Shown: positions 24,480 through 33,420 of the stretch, in pieces
Numbering within the stretch: the stretch's first letter is position 1
Layout of the letters: each line of letters starts with the position of its first letter
Assembly: GCA_036782715.1 (NCBI GenBank)
Contig: DAIPYN010000015.1
Location: forward strand, 1 to 36,226
DNA: 36,226 bases
Direction: 5' to 3'
Origin: UBA3478 sp036782715
GTDB lineage: Bacteria > Bacteroidota > Bacteroidia > Flavobacteriales > Flavobacteriaceae
Notes under the pieces: generated by a model
Database searches by the model: none
The model's input: only the letters and a program-made list of their open reading frames with translations
Told to the model about the DNA's origin: nothing
Made by a program: the position numbers and the translations under genes

Positions 24480-27413
24480 TTAAAGCGTATCACAGGTGAA
24501 ACGTTCTTTTTTGTTCTGAATTGGGGTAACTACTTCTGCACCAGAAGCTTTTACCTTAAGCATCAACTTGGTAAGTTCTAGGCGTTCTTGTTGAATTGAT
24601 GCTTGAATTTCTTTGTCTTTTTCAATGTCGAAATAAGTAGCACCTTCGATAATAGTTTTTTCGGCTTTACTGTAGACCGAAAGTGGGTGTCCACTCCATA
24701 AAACCACATCTGCATCTTTATCTACCTCGATACTTCCGACCTTGTGATCAATATGTAGTAGCTTGGCAGGGTTAAGGGTAACCATTTTCCAGGCTTCAAG
24801 TTCAGAAACTCCTCCGTACTTGACTGTTTTAGCAGCTTCTTGATTTAATCTACGTGACATTTCGGCGTCATCAGAGTTAATAGCTACAGTTACTCCCTGT
24901 GAGGCCATTATAGCTGCGTTGTAAGGAATCGCATCTTTTACTTCATATTTATACGCCCACCAGTCACTGAAGGTAGATCCACCTACACCGTGTTCGGCCA
25001 TTTTATCAGCTACTTTATACCCTTCTAAAATATGGGTGAAGGTATTGACTCTGAAATCGAACTTTTCGGCCACTTTCATGAGCATATTGATTTCACTTTG
25101 TACATAAGAATGACTAGATATGAATCTTTTCGACTCTAAGATTTCCCCGATAGTTTCAAGTTCTTCGTCAATTCTGTAGGGTTTTTTGCTCTTTTTCTTC
25201 GCTAAATATTCTCTACCTCTAGTGAAATAATCAGTGAATACTTGTTCAACTCCCATACGTGTTTGAGGGAATCTCGAATTTGACCCCCAATTCGATTGTT
25301 TCACATTCTCACCTAGTGCAAACTTGATAAAGCCCGGAGCTTCCTTAAAGAGCATTTCGTCTGCTGTAGCTCCCCACTTTAATCTTAAAATGGCTGATTG
25401 ACCTCCAATCGGATTGGCTGAGCCGTGAAGAAGCTGGGCAGAAGTAACCCCTCCAGCCAGGTTTCTGTATATGTCTAGGTCGGTTGGATCTACTACATCT
25501 GACATACGTACTTCTGCCGAAGAGTTATGTCCACCTTCATTAATCGCTAGGGCGGCGATGTGAGTATGCTCATCGATGATACCTGCTGTTAAGTGCTTAC
25601 CAGTGGCATCAATTACTCGAGCAGATTTAGCTTTTAAACCCTTACCAACTTTTTGAATTTTCCCAGATTTGATATGAACATCTGTATTTTCAAGAATCTC
25701 AGTTCCTGTCCACACGGTTGCGTTCTTAAACAGGAGCTCTTCAGCTTTCGGTTGCTCGTTGTATCCATGACCAACATTGGGATATCGTTCTTGTAGAGCA
25801 TAGCTCGTCAACGCTTCAGTATCTTTATTTCTAGATTTAGCAGTAGTTGCTGATGCGACCATAGATACAGGGTGTGAATCGCCATTTTCGTCAACAAATC
25901 GACCACTCAAAACGTTACCTTCTTTTTTAAGGGTGGCTCTGTAAAGTTGTCCCAGGCTATCTGAAAGACTCATACTTAACCAATAGTTAGCATAATTTGA
26001 TTTTACTTTAAGCTTCTCGTCTGCTCTTGTTGCAGCAACTTTTGGTTTTCCTATACTACCTGAAATATTGAGCTTAATCTCTTGTCCATTGTGGTTGAGG
26101 GTATATTCACCTCGAAGATCTGGAGTATTTCGATCCTCATAAAGGTGCTTGTGACCATTTACCCAGTGCTCAAATAGGGTAGTTTCGTTTTCAAAAATAG
26201 GGCCAGAGGTAACGGTGAAATTTGCTTTCATACCTTGTTTTAAGGCTCCAATCTCTGATTGTTTACCTAGAATTTCTGCAGGTATTGTGGTAAGCGCTGC
26301 AAGTGCGTCAGCCTCGCTTAAACCTCTTTCCATCGCCAATGCGACTTGTGTTTTTAGTTGATTTGCTGATTTCAATCCTTGCGTGGTAAAAGCAATACGA
26401 ATGTCATGATCTCTTAGAATTCTAGCATTCGATGGCGCCTGGTACCAGTGACGCATATCCTTAAGAGAGACATAATCTGCGTATGCGGGGTCAGATACAT
26501 CGTAAGCTTTTGGGAAATTTAAAGGGACAATAACCGTAGCGTCGAAGTTTTTTAATTCTCTAACGTATTGATACTCATCACCTGATCCTAAAACATGGTA
26601 TTTAATACCAAATTGTTGACCTATTTTCAATGCACGAACGGTATTTCCGTTGGCACCTGCCTCAAAGAATTGTGGAAGATTTTTTTGTGCAATCAATGCT
26701 TCTAGCGCTCGGTCTTTGGTGTTAACATTACCTGAGGCATACCAATTTAAGTCGTGATTAAGTTGTCTAAGAAGCGCCATAGCTCCCATTAGTGAGCTAG
26801 GGTAAGATTGAGTGGATTGAATGCTTTTTGAGAAGGAAAAGTAAGATCCCGAACGGTCGTCTAAAATTCTACTAGAGGCATCACCCTTGTCGTCTAAAGC
26901 CAACAATAGACTTGTTCCTCTTGCAATCCCATCTGCTCTATGGGTATTAACCACTCCAAATCCGGCTTTTCGAAGATCATCCGACTTATTTGAATTATAG
27001 GTAAAAAAGTCGATGGCATTGGTTTCTGAACGGATGTGATCATTCCAATAAAAACCTTCTCTTGTCGGTTCGTATTGTGCAGATCTTCCGGCACTTGATT
27101 GTCGCTTCGGTTTTTCTACCCCAAGCTGGCTAAATACTTCGATAAAAGACGGGTATATATGCGTTCCAGACAAATCGGTTACAACAGCATTGCTTGGAAT
27201 TTGAACTCTTTTTCCCACAGATACAATTTCATCGTTATAAATGAGAAGTGTTCCGTTTTCAATAACAGTGGTCGGATCTACGTGAATAGTGGCACCTGTA
27301 AATGCTCGGTAAACCTGTTCGGTGGTTTTCACCTCTGAATGCGCAGGAAAATAATCTTGTGCATATCCTAGGACAAAAGCCATAGAAAGGGCTAAGGTTA
27401 GTAGTTTTTTCAT
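24480..27413 (-). CDS. Secreted two-module amidohydrolase-family protein
   Basis: This 977-residue exported protein (signal peptide MKKLLTLALSMAFVLGYAQ) looks like two amidohydrolase modules in a row. The N-terminal module (about residues 30-420) has the beta-rich start TGATIHVDPTTVIENG but HIYPSFIEVFSQ where HxH is expected, and no metal ligands. The C-terminal module (about 560-960) keeps HTH at H616 and H618, THILEG, and NSDDAEM, so it could be active. A beta-sandwich-like linker lies between. The ATG at 27411-27413 is preferred over an upstream in-frame start because it begins the signal peptide directly. It is 13 bases upstream of the smaller relative. Confidence 0.85.
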   Translation of the reverse strand: MKKLLTLALSMAFVLGYAQDYFPAHSEVKTTEQVYRAFTGATIHVDPTTVIENGTLLIYNDEIVSVGKRVQIPSNAVVTDLSGTHIYPSFIEVFSQLGVEKPKRQSSAGRSAQYEPTREGFYWNDHIRSETNAIDFFTYNSNKSDDLRKAGFGVVNTHRADGIARGTSLLLALDDKGDASSRILDDRSGSYFSFSKSIQSTQSYPSSLMGAMALLRQLNHDLNWYASGNVNTKDRALEALIAQKNLPQFFEAGANGNTVRALKIGQQFGIKYHVLGSGDEYQYVRELKNFDATVIVPLNFPKAYDVSDPAYADYVSLKDMRHWYQAPSNARILRDHDIRIAFTTQGLKSANQLKTQVALAMERGLSEADALAALTTIPAEILGKQSEIGALKQGMKANFTVTSGPIFENETTLFEHWVNGHKHLYEDRNTPDLRGEYTLNHNGQEIKLNISGSIGKPKVAATRADEKLKVKSNYANYWLSMSLSDSLGQLYRATLKKEGNVLSGRFVDENGDSHPVSMVASATTAKSRNKDTEALTSYALQERYPNVGHGYNEQPKAEELLFKNATVWTGTEILENTDVHIKSGKIQKVGKGLKAKSARVIDATGKHLTAGIIDEHTHIAALAINEGGHNSSAEVRMSDVVDPTDLDIYRNLAGGVTSAQLLHGSANPIGGQSAILRLKWGATADEMLFKEAPGFIKFALGENVKQSNWGSNSRFPQTRMGVEQVFTDYFTRGREYLAKKKSKKPYRIDEELETIGEILESKRFISSHSYVQSEINMLMKVAEKFDFRVNTFTHILEGYKVADKMAEHGVGGSTFSDWWAYKYEVKDAIPYNAAIMASQGVTVAINSDDAEMSRRLNQEAAKTVKYGGVSELEAWKMVTLNPAKLLHIDHKVGSIEVDKDADVVLWSGHPLSVYSKAEKTIIEGATYFDIEKDKEIQASIQQERLELTKLMLKVKASGAEVVTPIQNKKERFTCDTL

Positions 27414-27433
27414 CTTCAGTTTTGTTTTACACT

Positions 27434-27465
27434 TAAAAATAGGAATTGAAAGGTTCTCTTTCAAA
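27434..27465 (-). promoter_or_regulatory. Possible promoter for the two-amidohydrolase unit
   Basis: On the minus strand TTTG (27462-27465) is followed after 20 bases by TATTTTTA (27434-27441), one base off TAnnTTTG. Transcription would start about 27430 and the ATG at 27413 would follow after roughly 15 bases. It would allow expression separately from the PPIase gene ahead. Confidence 0.45.
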
Positions 27466-27468
27466 AGA

Positions 27469-28587
27469 TTAACGTTTAGGTAGTTCTGCTAAGAGTTCGA
27501 TAGAGAAAACAAGATCTGCCCCTGGAGGAATTACATTACCCGCTCCATTGCTGCCAAAACCGAGCACAGAAGGAATACGAACCCAACGAAGTTCTCCAAC
27601 CTTCATGGTCATTAAAGCTTCTTTAAAACCTACAATCATAGCCGCATCAGGGTCTATCGTAGTTTTCATTGGGATAAATTGACCTCGATGCATTGCATTA
27701 ATTTGATCAAAGTTCTCATCTCCTTCAGCAATCGATTGAATATTGGTGTCAAACAAGGTTCCGTCGACTAGCCATCCTGAATAGTTAACCGAGATTTCTG
27801 TACCTATTGCTAGGGTTTCTCCGGTACCCTGACGCTCGATAATGTATTCAACACCTTGTTCGCTTAATTCAGCATTTTCGAAACGTTTCTCGAACTCGTT
27901 TTGACGTTCTTTCTTCGCTTCAGCATTACGTTGAGCTTCTTCTTCGATTACATTGAAGTAGTCTTCTAGAGTTTCAACCGCATTGAATTTTTTTGCTTGG
28001 CTCCCTACTCGTAAAATTTCTACCGTTTCTAGAGTCACTGGTTCTAGTGGTCGATCAGTCGGGTCAGTTGGGGTGGTAGCGATCGAATCTAAAGTTGCCT
28101 CTCCTGAAACTAGTTTTCCAAAAACCGTGTGTTTACCGTCTAGCCAAGGGGTTTCTTTATGAGTGATAAAAAATTGACTCCCATTGGTAAAAGGCCCTGA
28201 GTTTGCCATAGACAATACTCCTTTAGAGTCATGTCTTAATGTATCTACAAATTCGTCCTTAAATCGATATCCAGGACCACCTTGCCCAGTAGCCGTAGGA
28301 TCGCCTCCTTGAATCATAAAATCATTAATCACTCTGTGAAACTGAGTTCCGTTGTAATAGGGTTGATTCGCATAATTATCGCTTACGCGTTTGCTGTTTC
28401 CTTCGGCGAGGCTTACAAAACTTGCCACGGTAACTGGAGTTTCTTCACTGTAAAGTTTCAACAATAACTCTCCTTTTGAGGTAGTCATTTTGGCATACAA
28501 ACCATTTTCTAGATCTCCGTTGGGGTTATTGCAAGAGATTAAAGTAGTTAACGCTGTTGCGAAGAGTAAGGACAAATTAAATTTCAT
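27469..28587 (-). CDS. Cyclophilin-FKBP dual-domain peptidyl-prolyl isomerase lipoprotein
   Basis: This 372-residue lipoprotein has signal peptide and lipobox (LFATALTTLISC, modified Cys about residue 19) and two isomerase domains. The cyclophilin part (about 30-190) has FHRVINDFMIQGGDP, GSQFFIT and LDGKHTVFGKL. An acidic helix links it to a C-terminal FKBP domain (about 245-372) with SVNYSGWLVDGTLFDTN and GFKEALMTMKVGELR. It folds exported proteins. The ATG at 28585-28587 gives the lipobox; an ATG at 28597 adds four residues. It overlaps the DHH gene stop by 11 bases. In flavobacteria this locus often holds gldI (FKBP) and another PPIase; no separate gldI is seen. Confidence 0.9.
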   Translation of the reverse strand: MKFNLSLLFATALTTLISCNNPNGDLENGLYAKMTTSKGELLLKLYSEETPVTVASFVSLAEGNSKRVSDNYANQPYYNGTQFHRVINDFMIQGGDPTATGQGGPGYRFKDEFVDTLRHDSKGVLSMANSGPFTNGSQFFITHKETPWLDGKHTVFGKLVSGEATLDSIATTPTDPTDRPLEPVTLETVEILRVGSQAKKFNAVETLEDYFNVIEEEAQRNAEAKKERQNEFEKRFENAELSEQGVEYIIERQGTGETLAIGTEISVNYSGWLVDGTLFDTNIQSIAEGDENFDQINAMHRGQFIPMKTTIDPDAAMIVGFKEALMTMKVGELRWVRIPSVLGFGSNGAGNVIPPGADLVFSIELLAELPKR

Positions 28588-29614
28588 TAGGTAAGGCATT
28601 AGAAGTTAATGATTCAATATAGTTTGGTAATAATGAAGTAAATAAATCAATGGTTTCTCGAAGGCTTGAAAAAGATTTTCCTCCTGCGGCGTTTTTGTGT
28701 CCGCCTCCGTTGAAATAAGCACGTGCAAATTCATTCACATCGAAATCTCCTGTCGATCTGAATGACATTTTAATCGAGCTATCTTCGGCGTTTTCGATGA
28801 AAATAACTGAAAAACAACAACCTTTGAGACTTAATCCGAAGTTCACAAACCCTTCTGTATCTCCTCTTTTAAATCCACAAGATTTTTTGTCTTTTTCAGT
28901 AATGATCATATAGACGCTGTGGTAATCTTCTAAGTAAGTTAGGGAGTCTAGGCACCTTCCCATTAGTTTGAATCGACTTAATTCACTTTGTTCAAAGAGC
29001 AGGGCGTTAATTTTAGTTTTATCTGCTCCTTTTTCGAGAAGATCTGCAGCAATTAACAAAGTAGTTGCGTTTGCGCTCGGATATTTGAAATTTCCTGTAT
29101 CGGTGACAATTCCTGTATATAAGCAGTTCGCGATGGCTGAATCGATATGATCGGTGCTATTCAAATGTTTTGCTAAATGGTAAATCATTTCGCAAGTAGA
29201 ACTCATCGAAGTGTCGCTGAATGTGTATTTAGCGTAGTCTGATGGTGAAATATGATGATCAACCATTAAAATGGGAGCAGAGCTGCTTTCGATGAATTCT
29301 CCTAAAATGCCACATCGGGATAGATGATTAAAATCGAGGGTACAAATAAGACTCGCTGAGTCTAAGGCTTTTTTACAATCCTCCAAATTTTGATCGGCAA
29401 TCAAAATTTCGTTCGCTCCGGGCATCCAGCCAAGAAAATCAGGAAATGCGTTGGGCGAACATACCGTCGCGGTATGGCCAAATTTTCTCATTAAATGAGC
29501 CCAGCCTAAACTTGACCCAAGAGCATCACCGTCAGGATTTTGATGAGGTATGATGACTATGTTTTGAGGGGCTTCTAGGTACTCTGATAGACCGTCGATC
29601 GTTAATAAACTCAT
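28577..29614 (-). CDS. DHH/DHHA1 phosphoesterase, NrnA-like oligoribonuclease/pAp phosphatase
   Basis: The 345-residue protein resembles NrnA, which degrades short RNAs (nanoRNAs) and dephosphorylates pAp. Metal-binding landmarks are NPDGDALG at 27-34, the DFNHLSRCG region, DHH in MVDHHISP (about residue 116), TDTGNFKYPS, and the C-terminal DHHA1 box FNGGGHKNAAGG. It has no signal peptide, so it is cytoplasmic. It could cooperate with RNase Y encoded at 8168-9739. A TATCTTCG (29620-29627, minus strand) ends 5 bases before the ATG and may be its -7 box. The gene diverges from the PhoD-like gene. Confidence 0.9.
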   Translation of the reverse strand: MSLLTIDGLSEYLEAPQNIVIIPHQNPDGDALGSSLGWAHLMRKFGHTATVCSPNAFPDFLGWMPGANEILIADQNLEDCKKALDSASLICTLDFNHLSRCGILGEFIESSSAPILMVDHHISPSDYAKYTFSDTSMSSTCEMIYHLAKHLNSTDHIDSAIANCLYTGIVTDTGNFKYPSANATTLLIAADLLEKGADKTKINALLFEQSELSRFKLMGRCLDSLTYLEDYHSVYMIITEKDKKSCGFKRGDTEGFVNFGLSLKGCCFSVIFIENAEDSSIKMSFRSTGDFDVNEFARAYFNGGGHKNAAGGKSFSSLRETIDLFTSLLPNYIESLTSNALPNEI

Positions 29615-29691
29615 AACGTCGAAGATACAATTAATTTGATTTTAACTTGCTACTTTTAAAGACGCTTTAAGACGTTCTAAATCGTTAATTG

Positions 29692-30726
29692 ATGATTAAA
29701 AAACTTCCTTACCTAGTTCTTTCTTTATTCGTTTCATGCGGTCAGAATCCAAAGTCTGAAAGCGATGAAAGTCTCGTTTTTGTTGAAGAAATACAGCAGT
29801 ATTCGAGCCGTATAGCTTTTGGATCCTGTAATAATGCTTATGCACCTAATGAACTTTGGGATGATGTTTTATTGGCACAGCCAGAAGCATGGATATGGGG
29901 TGGCGATATAGTATATGCCGATAGCGATGATTTTGAAACGATCGAGAAACATTACCATCGTCAATTAAAAAATAGGGAGTACAAGCGATTAACAGAGTCT
30001 ACGAAAATTCTTGGTACCTGGGATGACCATGATTATGGTATGAATGATGGAGGGGTTACTTTCTCTACAAAAGCTAAGAGCCAGGAAGCTTTCCTAAATT
30101 TTCTAAAGGTGGGCCAGAACGATTCAAGACGAGATCAGGAAGGAGTATATTACTCTGAACAAATCCAAACAGAAGGACATATAGTAGAAGTTATTCTTTT
30201 AGATACTAGATATTTTCGATCTGACTTAACCCAAGGAACAGAGGGTAGACGTTACGATCCCAATTATGATGAAACAGCTACTATGTTGGGTGATGCTCAG
30301 TGGAATTGGCTTTCTCATCAACTAACCACCAGTACGGCTGATCTTATCTTTCTTGTATCGAGTATTCAATTTTTGTCAGCGGAGCACGGCTATGAAAAAT
30401 GGCAAAATCTTCCTCACGAACGAGAACGCTTAATTTCACTATTAAACCAGGTAGATCAGCCAGTTATGGTTTTATCTGGTGATCGTCACATCTCTGAATG
30501 GTCCGTGCTCAAAACCGAAGACAAAGAGATTATTGATTTTACTTCGAGTGGTCTTACGCATTCTTATGAAAACTTCAGTGGAGAGTCTAATGCACTTCGA
30601 GAGGGTAAAGTTATTTCGGTACCTTCTTATGGGCTTCTTGATATCGATTGGAAAAACAGAGTGGTCAGCGGTAGAATGATCGGCAACGGTAATGCAATTT
30701 TACAGGAGCATTCTTTTAAGTTCTAA
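29692..30726 (+). CDS. PhoD-like metallophosphatase, predicted lipoprotein
   Basis: This 344-residue protein starts with a lipoprotein signal (MIKKLPYLVLSLFVSCG, Cys about residue 16). The PhoD-like metallophosphoesterase pattern follows: SRIAFGSCNNA, WGGDIVYADSDD, GTWDDHDYGMNDGG, LDTRYFRS and LSGDRHISEW. PhoD enzymes hydrolyse phosphate esters outside the cytoplasm, and substrate is not readable. I start at ATG 29692 rather than TTG 29689. TACTTTTA at 29651-29658 may be a -7 box. No Pho regulon box is evident. It is followed at 37 bases by ndk, which has its own promoter. Confidence 0.85.
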   Translation: MIKKLPYLVLSLFVSCGQNPKSESDESLVFVEEIQQYSSRIAFGSCNNAYAPNELWDDVLLAQPEAWIWGGDIVYADSDDFETIEKHYHRQLKNREYKRLTESTKILGTWDDHDYGMNDGGVTFSTKAKSQEAFLNFLKVGQNDSRRDQEGVYYSEQIQTEGHIVEVILLDTRYFRSDLTQGTEGRRYDPNYDETATMLGDAQWNWLSHQLTTSTADLIFLVSSIQFLSAEHGYEKWQNLPHERERLISLLNQVDQPVMVLSGDRHISEWSVLKTEDKEIIDFTSSGLTHSYENFSGESNALREGKVISVPSYGLLDIDWKNRVVSGRMIGNGNAILQEHSFKF

Positions 30727-30733
30727 TTTTACC

Positions 30734-30741
30734 TACTTTTG
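30734..30741 (+). promoter_or_regulatory. -7 promoter element for ndk
   Basis: TACTTTTG matches TAnnTTTG perfectly. It lies 22 bases before the ATG, so a short leader of about 18-20 bases results. The -33 region (about 30710-30716) is T-rich with no clear TTG. Confidence 0.55.
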
Positions 30742-30763
30742 CGGAAAATTTTAAAGAAAATCC

Positions 30764-31183
30764 ATGTCTGGAACTAGAACTTTTACAATGATTAAGCCAG
30801 ATGCTGTTAAGGCAGGTCACATCGGGGCTATTCTAGAACGTATTAATGCTGCAGGTTTTCGCATTGCTGCGATGAAGTATACCCAGTTAAGTAAGCGCGA
30901 TGCTGAACTTTTCTATGCAGTACATGCTGAGCGTCCGTTCTACGGAGAATTAGTTGAATTTATGAGTAGCGGTCCTATCGTAGCTGCTATCCTCGAAAAA
31001 GACAATGCTGTTGAAGATTTCAGAATTTTAATCGGATCTACCAACCCTGCAGAAGCTGCAGAAGGTACCATTCGTAAAGCTTTTGCTAAATCTATTGGTG
31101 AGAACGCAATCCATGGTTCGGATAGCGATGAGAATGCTGCTATCGAATGCGCATTTCACTTCTCTGGAAGAGAAATCTTCTAG
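30764..31183 (+). CDS. ndk: Nucleoside diphosphate kinase
   Basis: Ndk transfers the gamma phosphate from ATP to other NDPs through a phospho-histidine. The 139-residue length is typical. TFTMIKPDAVKAG opens the chain, with HAERPFYGELVEFMSSGP, GSTNPAEAAEGTIR and the phosphorylated H117 in NAIHGSDS. All active-site residues are present. It ends 4 bases from the convergent dciA gene and no terminator is seen between them. The ndk gene beside the NrnA/PPIase cluster is a pattern I recall from flavobacteria; here the PhoD-like gene lies between. Confidence 0.97.
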   Translation: MSGTRTFTMIKPDAVKAGHIGAILERINAAGFRIAAMKYTQLSKRDAELFYAVHAERPFYGELVEFMSSGPIVAAILEKDNAVEDFRILIGSTNPAEAAEGTIRKAFAKSIGENAIHGSDSDENAAIECAFHFSGREIF

Positions 31184-31187
31184 GTTG

Positions 31188-31478
31188 TCAAACGAGTAAT
31201 ACTGACTTGATATAATCGCCATTTAGTGCTTCATTGTACATGGCGATTATTTTTTTTCTACCAAACAGTAGCTCCTCTCGCAGGACTGATGAACTCAAGT
31301 AAACCTTTAGTACCCCTTTAGTGAATTGAACATTTTTGGTGTAATTAGCTACACCGGGTCCCATAATCTCTGGCCATAGTCTAATCACCTCTGCCTCAAT
31401 AAGGCCTTTCTCTAGCTTATTGGTCTCGACAAATTGCTTGAGTACCTCGCTAAGACTTTGTTCTTTGTCTTTTCTCAT
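31188..31478 (-). CDS. dciA: DciA-type (DUF721) helicase-loading protein
   Basis: The 96-residue protein is a DUF721 domain alone: SLSEVLKQFVETNKLEKGLIEAEVIRLWPEIMGPGVANYT, then a beta-strand region with LKVYLSSSVLREELLF and RKKIIAMYNEAL. DciA is the ancestral loader of the replicative helicase DnaB in bacteria without DnaC/DnaI. Its start overlaps the recF stop by 4 bases (ATGA), so it is translationally coupled, which fits a joint role in replication and repair. Confidence 0.85.
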   Translation of the reverse strand: MRKDKEQSLSEVLKQFVETNKLEKGLIEAEVIRLWPEIMGPGVANYTKNVQFTKGVLKVYLSSSVLREELLFGRKKIIAMYNEALNGDYIKSVLLV

Positions 31479-32560
31479 TCTAGGTGATGAATTACATAGG
31501 TTCTACCGGTAGCTTTAACTACCTCCTCAGTTCTACTACTATTGGTGTCGCTAATGAATAATTGACCGAAAAAATCGTTTTCAACAAGTGCAACTAAGCG
31601 CATCACTCGCTGGTCATCTAATTTATCAAAGATATCATCTAACAAGACGATCGGTTTTTGATTTTTCTGATTTTTGAGAAAAGCATACTGAGCGAAACGC
31701 AAAGCAATCAAAAAGCTTTTCTGCTGACCTTGACTTCCAAATTTTTTGATAGGATAGCCATTTAAAAGCAACATCAAGTCATCCTTGTGTATTCCCGCTG
31801 AGGTGTATTGTATAAGACGATCCTTAGCAAGACTCTGTTCAAAAAGTGTTTTAAAATCGGTTTTAAGCAGTTCAGAATCGTATTTAACCTCGACAACCTC
31901 ACTCTCTATCGGGCTGATAGCTTTGTACTGTTCAACGAAGTGTTCAGCGAAATAGTTTAAGAATAGATTTCTCTTCTCAAAAATGATACTGCCATTTTCA
32001 ATCAGAAGTTCATCATATAAGGCAAGGGTATCCTTCTGAAAAACATTGTTTTTTGCAAAGTATTTCAATAACGAATTTCTTTGACTTAGGGCCTGATTGT
32101 AATTGAGTAGTGCATTCAAATAGTCAGAGTCTGATTGAGAAATAATACTATCGATGAATTTTCTTCTGATTTCACTGCCTTCAGAAATAAGGTCTCTGTC
32201 AGCAGGGGAAATAATTACTAAAGGGATTTTTCCAATGTGATCACTGATTCGATCGTAAGTTTTGCCATTGAGTTTTACCGTCTTTTTGGTACCCTTTTTG
32301 AACCCGATGAAAAGATCGAGATCTCTCTGATCGATCTTGAATTTACCCTCTAAGGTAAACAATTCAGCACCATGTCTAACGTTTTGAGTGCTTTGAGGAT
32401 TAAAATAGCTTTTGGTAAAAGCTAAGTGATAAATAGCGTCTAGAATGGTGGTTTTACCTGCGCCATTCCTGCCAACCAAGCAATTTATAGACGAATCGAA
32501 ATCGAATTGATTAGCTTCGAAATTTTTATAGTTGATTAGGGAAAGATGTTCTAGATACAT
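31475..32560 (-). CDS. recF: DNA replication and repair protein RecF
   Basis: RecF is an SMC-like ATPase that loads RecA at gaps with RecO and RecR. The 361-residue protein has Walker A GRNGAGKT (30-37), a coiled middle region with NSLLKYF, the signature FGSQGQQKSFLIALRFAQ, and Walker B PIVLLDDIFDKLD. I chose the ATG at 32558-32560 (MYLEHLSLINYKNFE), the standard RecF N-terminus; an upstream frame start would add 25 odd residues. A TATTTTTA (32577-32584, minus strand) may be the -7 box. The gene diverges from the TPR gene at 32654. Confidence 0.94.
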   Translation of the reverse strand: MYLEHLSLINYKNFEANQFDFDSSINCLVGRNGAGKTTILDAIYHLAFTKSYFNPQSTQNVRHGAELFTLEGKFKIDQRDLDLFIGFKKGTKKTVKLNGKTYDRISDHIGKIPLVIISPADRDLISEGSEIRRKFIDSIISQSDSDYLNALLNYNQALSQRNSLLKYFAKNNVFQKDTLALYDELLIENGSIIFEKRNLFLNYFAEHFVEQYKAISPIESEVVEVKYDSELLKTDFKTLFEQSLAKDRLIQYTSAGIHKDDLMLLLNGYPIKKFGSQGQQKSFLIALRFAQYAFLKNQKNQKPIVLLDDIFDKLDDQRVMRLVALVENDFFGQLFISDTNSSRTEEVVKATGRTYVIHHLE

Positions 32561-32622
32561 AACTAAAAATGGATGGTAAAAATAAGCATTGTTACCCAGT
32601 CGGTAGATTATGATAAAAATTC

Positions 32623-32630
32623 TATTTTTG
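32623..32630 (+). promoter_or_regulatory. -7 promoter element for the TPR-ribH unit
   Basis: TATTTTTG matches TAnnTTTG perfectly and lies 23 bases before the ATG. Transcription would begin near 32634. The -33 box is not clear. Confidence 0.5.
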
Positions 32631-32653
32631 CCCATCTAATATAATAGTATACC

Positions 32654-33418
32654 ATGGCGAGTTATCAGCGAAGAGGATATAAGAAATCAGTTAAGACCGT
32701 TGAGTCTAACGAAGAGGTTGTAGATCAGAACAGTCAAACCGCTGAGGTTTTTTCAGCATTAGATTCAGGTGCATCTCGATCGGAAGAGTGGTTTAGAAAA
32801 AACCAGAAGATTATTTTAGGCTTGATCATTGCAATTGCAGTGGTGGGTATTGGAAGCTTTGCCTACAATGAGTTTGTTTTAGCTCCAAAGGAACGCGAAG
32901 CAGCTAATGAACTATACTATCCACAGTCTTATTTCGAACAATCGACTCAACCCGGCGTTGCAAAAGACTCTCTGTTAGGTCTTGCGCTAAATGGTGCTCA
33001 GGGGAAATATGGATTCGTCGATATCATCGATAACTATTCGGGTACAAAAGCAGCTAAATTAGCTTCTTATGGGGCGGGAATGTCTTACTTGCAGTTAGGT
33101 CAGTATACTGAAGCGATCGCTGCTTTAGAAGGGTTTTCTTCAGATGACGCCATCTTATCAGCTTTAGCTAAAGGTGCTATCGCAGATGCTTATGCCGGTT
33201 TAGAGCGGTACTCTGATGCACTTACGGCTTATGAATCTGCTTTGAGTCAGGATACCAATGACTTTACAACGCCGATGTTCTTACGCAAGGCGTTATTTAT
33301 GGCCCTCGAGGTTAATGAAACGGGTAAAGCACTGAAATACGCAAAGCGGTTAAAGAAAGAGTATACCGGTAATACTGAGGCGTCTGGTATCGATGCGATT
33401 ATCGGAAATCTAGAGTAA
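32654..33418 (+). CDS. Membrane-anchored TPR protein (YfgM-like)
   Basis: The 254-residue protein has a polar N-terminal region, a single membrane helix (KIILGLIIAIAVVGIGSFAY, about residues 52-71) and a C-terminal TPR domain with SYLQLGQYTEAIAALEGF and GAIADAYAGLERYSDALTAYESAL. The shape is like YfgM, which sits in the inner membrane with its TPRs in the periplasm and binds exported-protein chaperones; function here is inferred from shape. It is followed at 2 bases by ribH with a GTG start, so they are almost certainly co-translated. Confidence 0.83.
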   Translation: MASYQRRGYKKSVKTVESNEEVVDQNSQTAEVFSALDSGASRSEEWFRKNQKIILGLIIAIAVVGIGSFAYNEFVLAPKEREAANELYYPQSYFEQSTQPGVAKDSLLGLALNGAQGKYGFVDIIDNYSGTKAAKLASYGAGMSYLQLGQYTEAIAALEGFSSDDAILSALAKGAIADAYAGLERYSDALTAYESALSQDTNDFTTPMFLRKALFMALEVNETGKALKYAKRLKKEYTGNTEASGIDAIIGNLE

Positions 33419-33420
33419 GA

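Noticed and set aside
26894..27338. Open frames inside the two-module amidohydrolase gene on both strands
   Set aside because: They are shadows of the long gene; no signal peptide or known domain.
29651..29676. Imperfect direct repeat (TTTAAAGACG / CTTTAAGACG) before the PhoD-like gene
   Set aside because: It could be an operator but is only two units with mismatches in AT-rich sequence; chance cannot be excluded.
31184..31187. Terminator between ndk and dciA
   Set aside because: The 4-base gap and flanks contain no hairpin with a T-run; ends of the two transcripts remain undefined.
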